Positions 27,739 to 40,818 of a stretch of 64,000 nucleotides of DNA are shown here, piece after piece. Made by a program: the position numbers and the translations under genes. The DNA comes from Psoroptes ovis (taxonomy: Eukaryota; Arthropoda; Arachnida; Sarcoptiformes; Psoroptidae). The first letter of the stretch is position 1. Every line of letters starts with the position of its first letter. The notes beneath the pieces were generated by a model that was not told the origin of the DNA, ran no database searches, and saw only the letters and a list, made by a program, of their open reading frames with translations. The stretch covers positions 1,240,001 through 1,304,000 of the forward strand of contig PQWQ01000009.1 of assembly GCA_002943765.1 (NCBI GenBank). The letters run 5' to 3'.

Positions 27739-27819
27739 TTAAGTTGTCCGCAAAATTTTTGCCGGTTATATGGTAGAAAATCATCAGAAAAATCGGCAAA
27801 AACTTTTCGGACAACCTAA
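27739..27819 (+). mobile_element. MITE copy 16 (subfamily B)
   Basis: Left arm TTAAGTTGTCCGCAAAATTT then TTGCCGGTTATATGGTAGAA. The right arm is AATCGGCAAAAACTTTTCGG then ACAACCTAA. The long arms and TATATGG core match subfamily B. Confidence 0.8.
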
Positions 27820-28103
27820 TGCATTTGAAATTTATGACAATGAAATGAAATTTTTTTTTCCGTTTTTCAATTTTCATTTTCTTTTTCACCATTGTGAATA
27901 TAATCATTATTTATATTATTGATTTTCTTTGTATGAAGCAACTCAAGAAAATAATTGATTTTCTTCATACACCGAGACACACAGAGAAAATTATGCATTG
28001 AAAATACATACACATACATTAATCAAACAAATCTCGAATCGCAATTAAATATTAATTGATTTTTTCTTTCAGAAAAAAATTTTTGTGTTCTTTTGCACCC
28101 AAA

Positions 28104-28125
28104 ATTCATAATTATAATTATGAAT
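28104..28125. repeat. 22 bp perfect AT-rich palindrome
   Basis: ATTCATAATTA is followed at once by its exact reverse complement with no spacer. With A/T bases only (apart from one C and one G) a chance origin is easily possible in this composition. Confidence 0.7.
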
Positions 28126-28361
28126 CATTATTATTTGTTTTAATTTTAAACATCAATCAATCAATCAAAATATAATTTCAAATGTCAAAATATTCATCAT
28201 AATAATCATTTTCATTATTATTATTTAATGATAAAATTAATTAAATTTGAATGATTTGAATGCAAGAAAATAAGAATGAATAAAAAATAATAATAATAAT
28301 AATAAATTAATGACAAGTCAATTTTGATAATCTAATCTTATAAATGTATAGCAGGCAGCTA

Positions 28362-28443
28362 TTAGTGTTGTCCGATAAATTTTTGCCGATTTTCTCATAA
28401 TTTCACAACGATATAATCGGAAAAAACTTTTCGGGCACTCTAA
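28362..28443 (+). mobile_element. MITE copy 17 (subfamily B)
   Basis: Left arm TTAGTGTTGTCCGATAAATT then TTTGCCGATTTTCTCATAAT. The core has ACGATATAATCGG, and the right arm is AAAAACTTTTCGGGCACTCT then AA. Confidence 0.8.
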
Positions 28444-30500
28444 TATTATATAAAAAGCAATGTTGTTGACGACTAGTCATGCTTTTTATTTGTCGAAATA
28501 TACTACGAAGAAGAAGAAATTGTCATGTAATTTTATTTATTTATCTTTATTTTTCAATTTCAAACTCTAAGAAAATGTTATATTTATTGATCACGAATAT
28601 TCTTTCATATATATTTTTTTTTTTTTTTTGACAATTTCATTCAGTTTCGTTTTTTTTCCATTTCATTTTCATTTTCATTTTATTTGATATGTATTATTTT
28701 GACGATTTTATTATTATTATTATTATTATTATTACATTATTCAAATTGTATTTTAATGAATATAAAGAATAAAATAATATAATTATAATATTCAACTAAT
28801 GACATACAATGATAATTTATTGATTATTTTTGGCTTTGAAGAAAAACAAAATTTTTTTTTCTTCAAGAAATTGAATAAAGAAATGTGAATAATATTTGAT
28901 ATATTTTCAATTTCCTTTGCATATATTCACAAATACTTCCGAAAATTTTATTTTTTTTTCAGAAAAATTCAAGATTCAGAAAAATTCAAGATTCAGAAAA
29001 TTGAAAATATCATTTCATACTTGAAATTGAATCTTAAAAATGACCAGAAAATATAAAGACAAGTATTGATGACAAATATTAATATTGAAAATAATAATAA
29101 TAATAATAATAATAACTTCATATCAACGACATACAAACAATCGTTAAACAATCATTATTCAAGTAGTAGTATTTTCGAGCATCGAAACATTCAAATGCAC
29201 ACAGATTCATACACAAACACACACACAGGGTGGCAATGATTTTGTGCTGTTTTTTTTTCTTTTGATGATGGCAAAATGTTGTAAATCATCAATAAATCAA
29301 TGAATCAATGCAGAAATATTCTCAATAATACATTACATATGCGTAAAGGAAATAAATAATAAAAATAAAAATAAAAAATTTGAAATGTCATTTTCAACAT
29401 ATAAATTTTGTGACAATTTCAAGCCAATCGAGATGCTTTATTGGAATTGAAAATATTGGAAAAAATTCGGGCAAATTCTGTCATCAATCACAAAAAAAAA
29501 TAGAAGAAAAACTCGTAGGTTTTCCATCATTTTTTTTTCTTGAATCATTTGCCATTCACTATAACCAAGAGAGAGTGAGAGAGCAAGAAAAATAGGAAAA
29601 ACAACTAGGAAATCCTTAAACTCTTGAGAAATGATTGAAAAAAATTTCATGATTAAACGATTGGAATCGTTGTTTGAATGATGATGATGATGATGATGAT
29701 GCATTTATTCACATTTTTTAAAAATATTTTTTATTTTTCTCACATTCAAATCATATTTCAATGATTTTTCATTCAAAAATTTCAAGAGAATTAAATTCTC
29801 GCGAACAATTGACAGTTTTCTGAAAATAATAATGGAATAGTTTTTTGCACATCATAATTCACCAAAAGTTTCACAGAGAGACTGGTTTTAAAAAGTTTAA
29901 ATGAATTTTGAAATATTGCAGCAGACATATGAATAATCACCACCTTTGAATGATTATTTGAATTTATTCAATTCTTCTTTTCAATTTTCACCATTTAATT
30001 GAATAATTTTTTCGACGCAAAATTTCAATATTTATGATGACAGACTGTCATTTATTAAGAAAAAAAAAAACAAAAAACAAAAATTCAACACTTTGATAGT
30101 GTCTGGACATTTATATTTATTCATATACGAATATTTCATTGAGTTCATTTATGTTCGTATTTGAGCCTAGTCTTATATTGATCGAAAACAATAATTAACA
30201 ATTAATGTCGTTTGAAATTTTCATTTTGTCTGCATTTTTCAATGCACACATTTTTCAATCTTCATTTAAACGTGATCTGATTGAATAATTTTTTATTTTT
30301 CATTATTACATAGATAAAACTCAATTTCAATCAACCAAAGTTCAATGGATATCAATGAAACAGAATAAAATGGTTATAATAAATAATAATAAGTAAATAA
30401 ATTACTAGTAAAAATAGTCGTAATAAACATACGAAAAATTAAAACAAAAGAAAGACAATCATCAATTATCAAAGCATCATTTACAATGTAATAATGAATA

Positions 30501-30580
30501 TTAGATTGTCCGGAAAGTTCTGGCCGATTTTCATGAACAACTCTATTGCGAAAGCAAAATGAACTTTTCGGACAACCTAA
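30501..30580 (+). mobile_element. MITE copy 18 (subfamily A)
   Basis: Left arm TTAGATTGTCCGGAAAGTTC then TGGCCGATTTTCATGAACAA. The core CTCTATTGCGAAAGC leads to right arm AATGAACTTTTCGGACAACC then TAA. This is one of the best preserved A copies. Confidence 0.85.
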
Positions 30581-31051
30581 TAATACAATAATAGCCTTAG
30601 ATAAAATTGTAATTATTTTTTTTTTGTTTTTGTTTTTGTGTTTAATCAATTCATTTCATTTCATTTTTGGTTCAATCAATTAGTGAATATATACAACATA
30701 CACGATATATGTTCGAAATAAATAAAAACAAATAAATTAATTCAAATGATTTTAATAGTTTGATTTTTTTTTTTTTTTTGGAAATCTTGAACTTTATTGA
30801 ACTTGGAATCGAAAAATCAAATAAAATGTATCAATTTCTCTTCATTTCTACGAAATTTATCAAGCAATAATAATAATATGAAACGAATAATTCTAAATTG
30901 TTAAATCATAATGATAATAACGACTGTAACAATAACAGCAAGAATGATAAGAATCGCATTCAATTACACATTATTAATGTACCATTAAATGCATTAAAAA
31001 TTTTCAAATAAATTACGAATACAAATATAAATGAATGTGTATGAGTGTCAG

Positions 31052-31277
<226 letters not shown>

Positions 31278-31407
31278 GTCTTCAATATCGATTTGTGTAT
31301 TTTTCTTCAATTATTTTCGTTTGCAGCTAAAATTGTCGTAAAATTTTTTTGCTTAACAAGCAATAATTTCAAAGCAATATTTCTATATTGATTCATTCAT
31401 TCATTCA

Positions 31408-31725
31408 TGTCATGCATGAACATATTGATACAACGAAAAATGTCATGCATTGAAAGATGATTAAAATTTTTGACAAACACTTTCGTATTGACAAGATTCA
31501 TCAGCATTCCAGAAATCATCATCGTTAATGATGATGATTGATACACAAATCCAAATATTCAAAAAATGTCAGACCAAAAGAACTAATTAATCCCACCCCT
31601 ACCAATCCCTAAAATTTTAATATATAAATTCAAACAAATCTGAAATAAAGATGTTCATGATTGTTCATTATTGTTCATGTCAATTGAAATAAAATAATTG
31701 CTGCTAAAAAATTATTATTTTTATA
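31408..31725 (+). repeat. 5' long terminal repeat
   Basis: It starts TGTCATGCATGA. A TATA-like box (TATATAAA) lies at 31621-31628 and AATAAA at 31644-31649, followed by three TGTTCAT repeats. The 3' edge is set where similarity to the second LTR stops (31724 or 31725) and ends in TA rather than the usual CA. Confidence 0.9.
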
Positions 31726-32029
31726 AGCCAGCAAGATTGTTATCCTAAGTCTTCAATCAAACCAAGTCAAAACACCGCAGCTGCAAGCAAGTACCAAGAA
31801 AGTGATATCACCAAGACCCAAGCAAGATTCAACCTACAACCAAAACTACGACATCGAAGCAAGATTCAATTTGTGTGAAGAACGTGCATCAAGATAAGAA
31901 AATCAAGATTATTACAAGCAAGAAAAAAAAAAAAAAAACAAGACCAAGACCAAGACAATTTTTTTTTTGTAAGTCCATAATAATAATCTAATATTTTAAT
32001 TTAGCAAAACCTCAAGATAAAGCAAAGCC
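31726..32029 (+). other. Retrotransposon leader
   Basis: A C/A-rich untranslated leader lies between the 5' LTR and the first gag ATG. Its composition differs from the host DNA, with repeated CAAGA motifs and an A run near 31925. I could not match a tRNA primer-binding site directly after the LTR. Confidence 0.6.
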
Positions 32030-32955
32030 ATGGCACAAGAAAGAAAAGAAAACCCTTTAAAACAAAAAATCGAAGAGCTGATCAAAGCAAGACCAAGTGT
32101 GCGAAAGAGAATCACGGACGTATACAATGTTATTATGGGCGATGACATTGATGTCCAACATCTCATTATAAAAAAATACCGAATGGATTCGGCTATTGGA
32201 AACTATGAAACGAAATGGAAGACCATTCGAGAATATTGTATAAGACATAATTTAAAAATTGAAGATGAAAACTATGCGCTAGCTACCGAAGAATACAAAA
32301 GAAAGTTAAATCAAATTCACATCTTTATGACCGCGTTGGTCGAGAATATACAAAAATTGATATTGACGAAGTACGTCAAAGATCAAAAGAAATAGCTCAA
32401 ACCGAAGAATATTTGGTCAAGAGTATTGAATCCGACGATGACGAATGCTATACTAGCGCAGAAGAAATAATGACCACACCACAAGCAATGACAACACCAC
32501 CAGTAATGACACCATCAGTAATGACGGCACCACAGGTAATAATAACACCACCAGAAATGACCGCACGACCAGAAATCGCAAGTGATGCACAAGTTCAGAT
32601 GTCAAATGAACTTTTACTGAATGAAATAAGACAAACAAAACCCTTCTCGGGGAAATTTCTCGAGTTTGGGGAATTTTTCGAAAGTCTTACATCCATGCTA
32701 GATATTTGCACCTTGCCACCACAGAGAAAAATCGAGATCATAAAAGAGAAATTAGACGAGCCAAGTACTCGAACGATAAAGAGTCTCTGTGATAACAAAG
32801 ATTATGAAACGGTGAAAATGGTCCTAAGAAGAAAATTTTACAATAATTATGAAGTAGAAAGCAGACTACTGGACCAACTTGAGAGTCTTCCGAGACTGGA
32901 AGATGATTTTGACCTGGTGGGAATAGAAAGACTCTTAGAAGAACTAAGAAACTAA
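32030..32955 (+). pseudogene. gag-like coding region, split by a frameshift
   Basis: The first frame starts at ATG 32030 (ccATGg context) and runs 121 residues to a stop at 32393-32395. A second frame is open from before 32395 through 32955. It contains a Thr/Pro/Met-rich linker and then a segment with the BEL/Pao gag (DUF1759-like) pattern: a Phe-Ser-Gly start, a Phe-Phe-Glu-Ser-Leu helix, a Lys-Ile-Glu helix, and a Tyr-Glu...Leu-Arg-Arg-Lys-Phe block. Coding potential passes from one frame to the other at about 32310-32330, so a small indel is likely. It could instead be a programmed shift. Gag proteins form the retrotransposon particle. The region stops where pol sequence would be expected to follow. 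Confidence 0.7.
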
Positions 32956-33005
32956 GAAACTATCTGTATTGTTACAGTCAAAATCTAACGATAGATAATC
33001 AAACG

Positions 33006-33428
33006 ATGCCATGTAAAAACCAAATCTATAAAATATCAATCCACAAGGAATTTAGAGTCGGTCACTTCCATCATAAGGCTGACTCGAAGCGTCGTTTTGG
33101 AAACCACACAATACAGCATAATGAAAATAGGATTATCAATCATTACCTATTTGATAATTATCCCGGCTACGAAGAAAACAATAAGGAATTAAATTTAATC
33201 CTGAAAAACATCGATGATGATGCAGAAGTTATGGCTCATCCGAAAGTAAGATGGATTTTTTTTACAACCATTGGTCTTGGTGCTTTCATCGTATTATTGG
33301 TGATCTTATACGGATTCAAACGATGTTGGCAAAGACGCAAACGAAACAAAATCCGTAAACAAAATATGGAGCTTCAACGTATTGAAGCTGAAGTTATCCA
33401 CGAAATGAATAAACGAATCATGGCCTGA
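33006..33428 (+). pseudogene. Envelope-like C-terminal fragment with one transmembrane segment
   Basis: The 140-residue open frame has one strong hydrophobic segment (about residues 83-104) followed by a basic cytoplasmic-type tail (Lys/Arg-rich, 105-120) and a short helical end. Its place just before the polypurine tract and 3' LTR matches the third reading frame (env-like) that some BEL/Pao and Ty3 elements carry. The N-terminal part of such a protein is missing. The ATG at 33006 may therefore be chance, with the fragment lying beyond a large internal deletion. No fusion motif or receptor-binding region is visible. Function is inferred only from position and topology. Confidence 0.5.
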
Positions 33429-33471
33429 ATGCTGATACGAATCTCCTAACGCCCTCCAACCAAAGATCTTT

Positions 33472-33482
33472 AGGGAGGGAGA
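33472..33482 (+). other. Polypurine tract of the LTR element
   Basis: AGGGAGGGAGA directly abuts the TG start of the second LTR, the expected site of plus-strand priming. It stands out in this AT-rich DNA. Confidence 0.85.
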
Positions 33483-33801
33483 TGTCATGCATGAACATAT
33501 TGATACAACGAAAAATGTCATGCATTGAAAGATGATTAAAATTTTTGACAAACACTTTCGTATTGACAAGATTCATCAGCATTCCAGAAATCATCATCGT
33601 TAATGATGATGATTGATACACAAATCCAAATATTCAAAAAATGTCAGACCAAAAGAACTAATTAATCCCACCCCTACCAATCCCTAAAATTTTAATATAT
33701 AAATTCAAACAAATCTGAAATAAAGATGTTCATGATTGTTCATTATTGTTCATGTCAATTGAAATAAAATAATTGCTGCAAAAAAAATTATTATTTTTAT
33801 A
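33483..33801 (+). repeat. 3' long terminal repeat
   Basis: It matches the 5' LTR base for base except near CTGCT/CTGCA, where the A run is one base longer. It carries the same TATA-like box and AATAAA (33719-33724). Confidence 0.9.
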
Positions 33802-34043
33802 TTCATTCATTTGACATACACAAACACATACAAAAAGCCAATATTGAATAAATGAAAGAAAATGAGAAAAAATTAAAACGTAATCGATTCTAAATTGTTT
33901 AACTTATAGCTTCACAGATTAAATTAAATTAAATAAATATGTTCATATAAATCTATGATCGTATCAAATTCAGCGAAATATCTGTGTAATTATCAATTTA
34001 ATTATTATCAAATCAAAGCAAAATCATAAACACAGCGAATAAA

Positions 34044-34109
34044 TAGTTCTGGCCGATTTTCATTAGCAACTCTAGCGATTAATCGGCTAAAACTTTTCGG
34101 ACAGCCTAA
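34044..34109 (+). mobile_element. MITE copy 19 (subfamily C, 5'-truncated)
   Basis: The outer left arm is missing. What remains is AGTTCTGGCCGATTTTCATT, GCAACTCTAGCGATTAATCG and right arm GCTAAAACTTTTCGGACAGC then CTAA. The symmetric GATTAATCGGC core groups it with copy 9. Confidence 0.7.
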
Positions 34110-35260
34110 AACGAAAAAAATAAAAAATTGATTGATTCACATCATGCTCAACAATAACAACAACAACAACGACACTATTCAACATTTTCAGCTTTATTCA
34201 ATTTTTTTTTGTTTATGGCAAATTGATTTTTATTTATTTTCATTCTTTTGAATGTTTTATTTTATTTTATTTCATTATTTTTGATGCTCTCTTCATTCTT
34301 CTCGCTTTCTATTGTATTTATCAAATCTTTTTTTTTCAAATCTTAGAATTCAATTTAAAAAAAAATTTGAATTGTAAAATAGAACAAAAAATGAACCAAA
34401 AAAAATTCTTTGAAATCTTTTCGAAAACGTTTTTGATTACACAGTAGTAAAATATAGCTTTTGGTATACAAACAAATGCAAAATAAAAACGAATAATAAA
34501 AATTTTGAAAAAATGGCAAAATTTTCAATGAATAATAATAATAATAATAATCATCAAAATCATCATCATCATCATCATATAATCATGATGATAATACAAC
34601 CAACCGTGATATATATATGACACAACGATAGAAGAAGGACGATGATGAAATTTGCTCTTAAGGAAATTTCTTCGTAAAAAAGAAGTATTTCTTGGAGAAT
34701 TTTCATAAGATTTACGGAATATATTCCTTTGATATTTCTTGAATAAAGCAAAAAAATTTCAAGGAGTCAATTTTCAAATGGCAAACAATTCAAATACTAG
34801 ATTCTGGCACAAAGAAAAAGATTTTCTAGGCCTTTTTTTTCTCTCGAGTATTTCATCAATTCTTCAATGATGATGATGATGTGATTGCACTTTGATGGAT
34901 TTCATTTGTTTTCTTTCATTTTTTTTTTGTTGGGTAAATAATTTTATTATTGATGTTGTTTGGCTGCCTGTTTATTCTATTTATGATTTTTTGCTCGAAG
35001 GCAAAAGTTTGCTTTCCTGCATTGCACATACAAATACACATAGAAATAACTACACACAAATGCTTTGATTCATTGATAATAATGATTTCCTCGTATTCAC
35101 AAAAAAAATAAGATGCTTCACACACACTGCTCTGCTTTATTTTCATTTCAAATTCACAATCTGAATCATTTGAATTGTATCTGTTCAAAACACACACGCA
35201 CACACACACACAAATATACAATTGACCAATTGGTCGAAAATAAATATGAAAAACTAAATA

Positions 35261-35343
35261 TTAGATTGTCCGTAAAGTTATGGCCGATTTTCATTAGCAA
35301 CTCTATTGTGATTAAGCGTAATGAACTTTTCGGACCACCCTAA
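35261..35343 (+). mobile_element. MITE copy 20 (subfamily A)
   Basis: Left arm TTAGATTGTCCGTAAAGTTA, core GCAACTCTATTGTGATTAAG, right arm AATGAACTTTTCGGACCACC then CTAA. It shares the GTCCGTAAAG variant with copy 9, but only in the left arm. Confidence 0.85.
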
Positions 35344-37231
35344 TACAACATAAAAAGGATATTCTTTTTAATAATGGAAAGAAAAAATGAAAATCAAAAT
35401 GAAATCAAGCATTAGGCATTAATTTTAAATGGTCTTTTTATGGAAAATTGAATGGAATAAGAATAGAGTGCAAAAAATACAAAATACTTTATGTTTTGTA
35501 AAAAAAATAGCCAAACCGATGTACTTATAATCTCAATATGTATTTTTTTTCTGTTCCGCAATTATTCTTCTATTCAATGTTTGTTCATTTGTTTGTTTGT
35601 TTGTTTGCTTCCTTGGTTGCTTGCTCTCACATACATTGTATGGCTGACCAAAATGAATGGACGACGAAAAAGGAAAAAAAAATCAAAAGAAATATTATTA
35701 AATTTGTGTGTATATGACAATATTCACAAAAAGTAATGTATCAAATAATAATAATAATAATAATATATTTTGGTTGTGCTTAAATATGGCCATTATAATC
35801 ATTTATTATTATGATTCAAGTATTTATTATTATTATTATTATTATTATTAAATGAACACAAAAATATTTAGTTTTTCAAATACTTTCAGACTATAATTCG
35901 ATATAAATATTAATATTTAAATCATTTCAAAATGGCTTTGCAGCTTCAACTTATAAATATTGGTATTGGAATGAGAAAATCTATTTAAAAGAGCACAAAT
36001 ATTAATAAGTTACTTTGGCCTTATAAGAAATATTTCTGCGAAAGAAAGAAAATAAAAATCGGGTAAACTTTTTAGGTTTTTAATGCAGGAAATCGATGTA
36101 TTCGATATTTCTATGGATTCATATTCTATGGATTTATTTTCGATGAATCGGAAATCATACTCATCGATAATTATTGATTGGTTTTTCTCATATTTCTCCA
36201 TGATTTACATTTACATGTTTCGAAATGTATGTTTGGGTGAATTCATTTTGTTATATATTGATTGTTTTTATTATTATTTCTTTGAACAATATTTTTTTTT
36301 CGCGTTCATATCATCTTTACAAATACACCCACACACACACATACACATTAAATGTTTCAAAAATATCAAAAATTCGGTATACATTTTGAATACCATTCGG
36401 AAAATAAAAAAAAAAGTCAAAGTTTTCAAATGTTTAAATGGCAGAAAAAAATAGATTTTTCTTCATCATTGAACATTTGAACATTTTCATATACACAACA
36501 ATTTTTATTCGATGTAATAATTCACACAGAATCAAAAGATGTTGATATATGTATGTTCATATTGGAATGAATGAAATGAATGAAATGAAAAACGACCATT
36601 TGATGAATGGACCGAGCACAGAGAGAGAATAAAGCTTCATACAAACAAGCATCACATAACATTTCAAATGATATTTATAATAATAACATTAAGATGAATA
36701 GCATTCGTGTTGGCTCAAGAAAAAATACAACAAACGAACGAATGAATGAATTTTGAAAATGAGAAATAATGGAATTATCAAATCAGATTGAAATGATGTA
36801 TTATTGGAATGAGAATTGTAAGAAATAAGCTAAAAGAAAACGAAAATCTTATTTACATTTGTACAATTTATGAATGTTTTTATAAATGTTCTAAATATCA
36901 ATTACAAAATGAAATTATTTTTTCACTTGAAAAAATTTGAAAAAGATTTCATCAATGATAAATAAGGATAAATATTTTAAAATCAAATAGATAAAGGATT
37001 GAAAAATTTTTATAAAAAACTTACCGATTAAAAATTCATTTACGAACATTGAATCAATTGATGATAAAACAAAATCACTGATGATTATAACGATGATGAA
37101 TACACATTGAATGAAAATCATTTTTTTTTTTGTTTTTTGTTTTTTGCTTATCACAATTCACACACAAATTTAGAACAATGATGAATTAATAAATGATTGA
37201 AAAATCGATATCAAATTATGAGCAAATCACC

Positions 37232-37257
37232 AAAACGTTCGATTAATCGAACGTTTT
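37232..37257. repeat. 26 bp perfect palindrome
   Basis: AAAACGTTCGATT is followed directly by its exact reverse complement with no spacer. It contains two CG-bearing AACGTTCG-type half sites, so it is less likely to be chance than the many AT-only palindromes here. Confidence 0.85.
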
Positions 37258-39388
37258 TGACTCATATCTTATTCATCGTTATGATTCGAACATGAATCGA
37301 ATGACTTATCATCCTGATGTTAACAGACAGTCGCATTGAAATAGTTCATTGTTGAAGTAGCGACACAACATAGATTTTTGAAAATTGAAAAAAAAAATCA
37401 AAAATTCAAGTTTATTCAAATTTTTAAATTTAACAAAATTCAAATGTGTATTTGTGATGAGGGGGTGGTAACAATTAAAAATGATTGAAATTAATCATTG
37501 GCAATTAATTGATCACTAATCATTATTTTATGCCATTATTTTGTTTAATTTCCATTTAAGAAACTTATTTCTGGTTGTTTTATTTCATTTCAATTTTTCA
37601 TGCATGAATCAATTGAATTTGAATGAATTATTTATTAATTTATTAGTTTTCTGGTAGAAAACAAATAAAATATACAAAATATGGTGCAGTCACAGCAACA
37701 ATAACAATAACACATGAATTATTTTTCTATTTTATTGAATAGAAATTGAACCAATGGTAATAACTAATGGTAGCACACAAAATCAATTTCAAATAACATT
37801 GAATAAAATTTGTTTTTATGGCGATTCAAATTGAAAATGAAAAAAAATTGAAAAATAAAACTTGAGTTGAATCGTATTGAAAATAATTGAAAAACACATT
37901 GAGATTGTTGTCCTTTACACACAAACATTTATCAAAGGGTTAAATTGAATATTTACCAATATAATAATAAATAATAATAATAATGAGTGTTTCATTTGTT
38001 TTGTTTCATGTTCAAGTTTCGTTTCTTATTTTTCCAAGAGGAAAATTGCTCGAAATTCAATATAAAAAAAAAATTCCTTGAAACAAATTATTAATTTTTT
38101 TCTTTTAGAAAATTATATGTTCTTGAACTATGGATCCAATGTGTGAGTGTGTTCAAATGTTCTTGTGTTTGGTTTTCATGGGTTCAAGTGTGTCTGGTTA
38201 GAAAACAACAGGCAAGAATTGAATGAGGAAAAAATGAAGAAAAATCGAAGAAAAAATACCAGAATTTTGAAAAACAAAAATTGGCTAATAATAAAAATGG
38301 GAAACAAAGAATGAAACAAAAGAACAATAAAAACTACATAAATTGTCAAAATGATGAATGAGAGAGAGCTATGAAGAAGACATTGAAGCAATACATACAT
38401 ATATAGATAGATAGATAGCGGAGCAATAAATGGTATTCTTATATCATCATTTACCGAAATAACCGAACAGCAACAGCAGCAGCAGTAGAAAGCAAGGAAT
38501 AGCAATTGAATTTAATGGTTGAATTCTGGATTCATGGAACAACGACAACGAGGCAAAAACAGTGAAAATAAAACAAAAGAACAAATACTGTTGTTCCACT
38601 GATGAAAATGTGGTGTCAAAGTTTATTTTCTTTAAGAAAATAATTGTTTGATTTGATATATATATGAAATATTAAGTCAAAATGTTGAAATAATCATAAA
38701 TTTAAGGGGTGGAATTTAATTTTAAATTAAATAATTCAAATAAATAATAATTTATTCAAAGTAAATTTTGAAAAAAATAATAATTTTAAATAATTTGAAA
38801 TTAATTTTCATACATTTTTTTTTCCATACATTATTAATTGAAAATGATTTTTTACATTATATTTTGAATAGAAGAATGATGACATTAAAAATTCAAAGCA
38901 GAACAAAGCACAAAATGACAATAATAATAATAATAATGATGATATATTTTTATTCTTTTGGTACACTTTCAGCATTCATAATAATAATAAATCAATGTTT
39001 TTTTTTTCTTTGCATTGATTATATCGATCAATAGATCGATTTATTTATTTATTTATTTTTCTTTTATTTAAGAAAATAATAATAATAATGAATGAATGAA
39101 AATAATAATAATAATAATGATAATGACAAAAACAATTTAAGACTTTTGACAAAAATTTATCCCAAATGATTTTCATCATCATCATCAACAAGAATGATGA
39201 CGATGAAAATAAATCCCTTTAGACAAATTTTGGGACAGAAAAAAAATGAAAAAATAAATATTGTTTATTATTGTAGCGAATATATAGAGAGCGGCAACAC
39301 AAAAAAAAAAAAAAAAACATAAAGATCATTATTAATTGTCATTGACAAAATAAAATCAGTTCAAATAAACAAAAATAAAAAAAAAATA

Positions 39389-39470
39389 TTAGATTGTCCA
39401 AAAAGTTTTGGCCAATTTTCATCAGCAAACTTTATTGATCGAGCGGGATGAACTTTTCGGATCATCCTAA
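39389..39470 (+). mobile_element. MITE copy 21 (subfamily A)
   Basis: Left arm TTAGATTGTCCAAAAAGTTT, core TCAGCAAACTTTATTGATCG, right arm GATGAACTTTTCGGATCATC then CTAA. Confidence 0.8.
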
Positions 39471-40099
39471 TCAAAGAAAAATAGATAAAAGAAGCGAAAA
39501 GCATTCATCTTGTGCTTGTTTGTTTGTTTGTTTATTTGTTTATTTATTTGATCTCAAAGACATTTTACAATCGGAAAAAAAAGATAAAATAAGAATAAAA
39601 GAAAATATATCGAGGAATATCCAAAGAATCAAAGATGATATCAATGATATCATTGATTTTGAAGAAAAATAAAAACTTTGGCTGATTCTTTTCTCTGATT
39701 CTTTGGGTTTTTTGTTGCTGTTGCTGTTGTTTAATGGTGATATATGGGAAATCGAATAATAATAAATTTGTTTTGATCATTGATTTTTTTTTCTGTGTTT
39801 GTCTCTTCTTTTATTTTGGGTAACATCCATCTAACAAATTGGTCTAATCATTCATTCATTCATTTGTTCATTTATTTCATTCGAGAGAGAGAGAGAGAGA
39901 AATATATATTTCATTTTTTATTATTTTTTCATTATTTTTATTATTATTTTTATTTTTATTTTTTTTTATTTTTTTGATTTCAAAATTCAAGATTAATGAA
40001 TAATTATCATTATCATTATCATTATTTTCAATGTGTGTATTTCATTGGAGTTAAATAGAAAAAAAATAAAAGTTTGCTTCACCGCATAGCATTTTATTA

Positions 40100-40181
40100 T
40101 ATGGATTGTACGAAAAGTTCTGGCCGATTTTTATGGGCTATTCTATAGATTAAGCCGAATGAACTTTTGGGACTACCCTAA
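40100..40181 (+). mobile_element. MITE copy 22 (subfamily A)
   Basis: Left arm ATGGATTGTACGAAAAGTTC then TGGCCGATTTTTATGGGC. The core TTCTATAGATTAAGCC leads to GAATGAACTTTTGGGACTAC then CCTAA. Confidence 0.75.
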
Positions 40182-40818
40182 TATAATATTAGCTTATTAT
40201 TATTATTATTATTAATTCTTTTATCGTTTGTGTAAATCTATTGATACAAAGACAAACAAAACAAAGAGAAAGACATGGACATCAAAATTGATTATAATCG
40301 ATGAGATTCGAAGACATTTTCTCGATTAATTTTCTTATTGACTTTTATTTGTTTGTGTTTATTATTTATTTGTGTATATTTATTCGTCTATGTGCATGTC
40401 GAATGTGTCTCGACATTAATCAACCAATCTCGATTTTTCAATGATTGGCGTATATATTTCTCTGAACATGAATCAAGAGGAACTAAAAACAAAAATAAAA
40501 TAAAATAAAAAATTGAAAATACATTAATACATCTATGCTATGCTTTGCTATTCATTCATTCATTTATTTTACCACAAATCAAGTGGCAAAATAAAGTTCT
40601 TCCTAGTTTCACATTTTCTCATTTATGTTGTATTATTACTTTTATCTTCTTTTAGTATATTGTTTGAGCCCCATCATCATACAATATAATCAATCAATAA
40701 TAATCAACCAGAAATTTTTTTTTATTTTGAACCACAACAACCATAAAATATTTTTTTCCTGGTAATCAACGTAATTCACAACGATATATTTGTTTAATCC
40801 ATGATGCAAAATATATTA

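Larger units (their letters stand above)
31408..33801 (+). mobile_element. Internally deleted BEL/Pao-like LTR retrotransposon
   Basis: The element is about 2.4 kb with two nearly identical long terminal repeats (31408-31725 and 33483-33801). I found one substitution and one single-base length difference, both in an A run near the 3' ends, so the insertion is young. The internal part has an A/C-rich leader, a gag-like reading region with a frame break (32030-32955), and an envelope-like tail with one membrane segment (33006-33428). A polypurine tract (33472-33482) directly precedes the second LTR. No protease, reverse transcriptase, RNase H or integrase is present, so the copy cannot move alone. 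The flanking short repeat is ATTCA or TTCA, but the target is an ATTC repeat, so its length is ambiguous. The BEL/Pao call rests on the DUF1759-like gag pattern. Confidence 0.85.
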
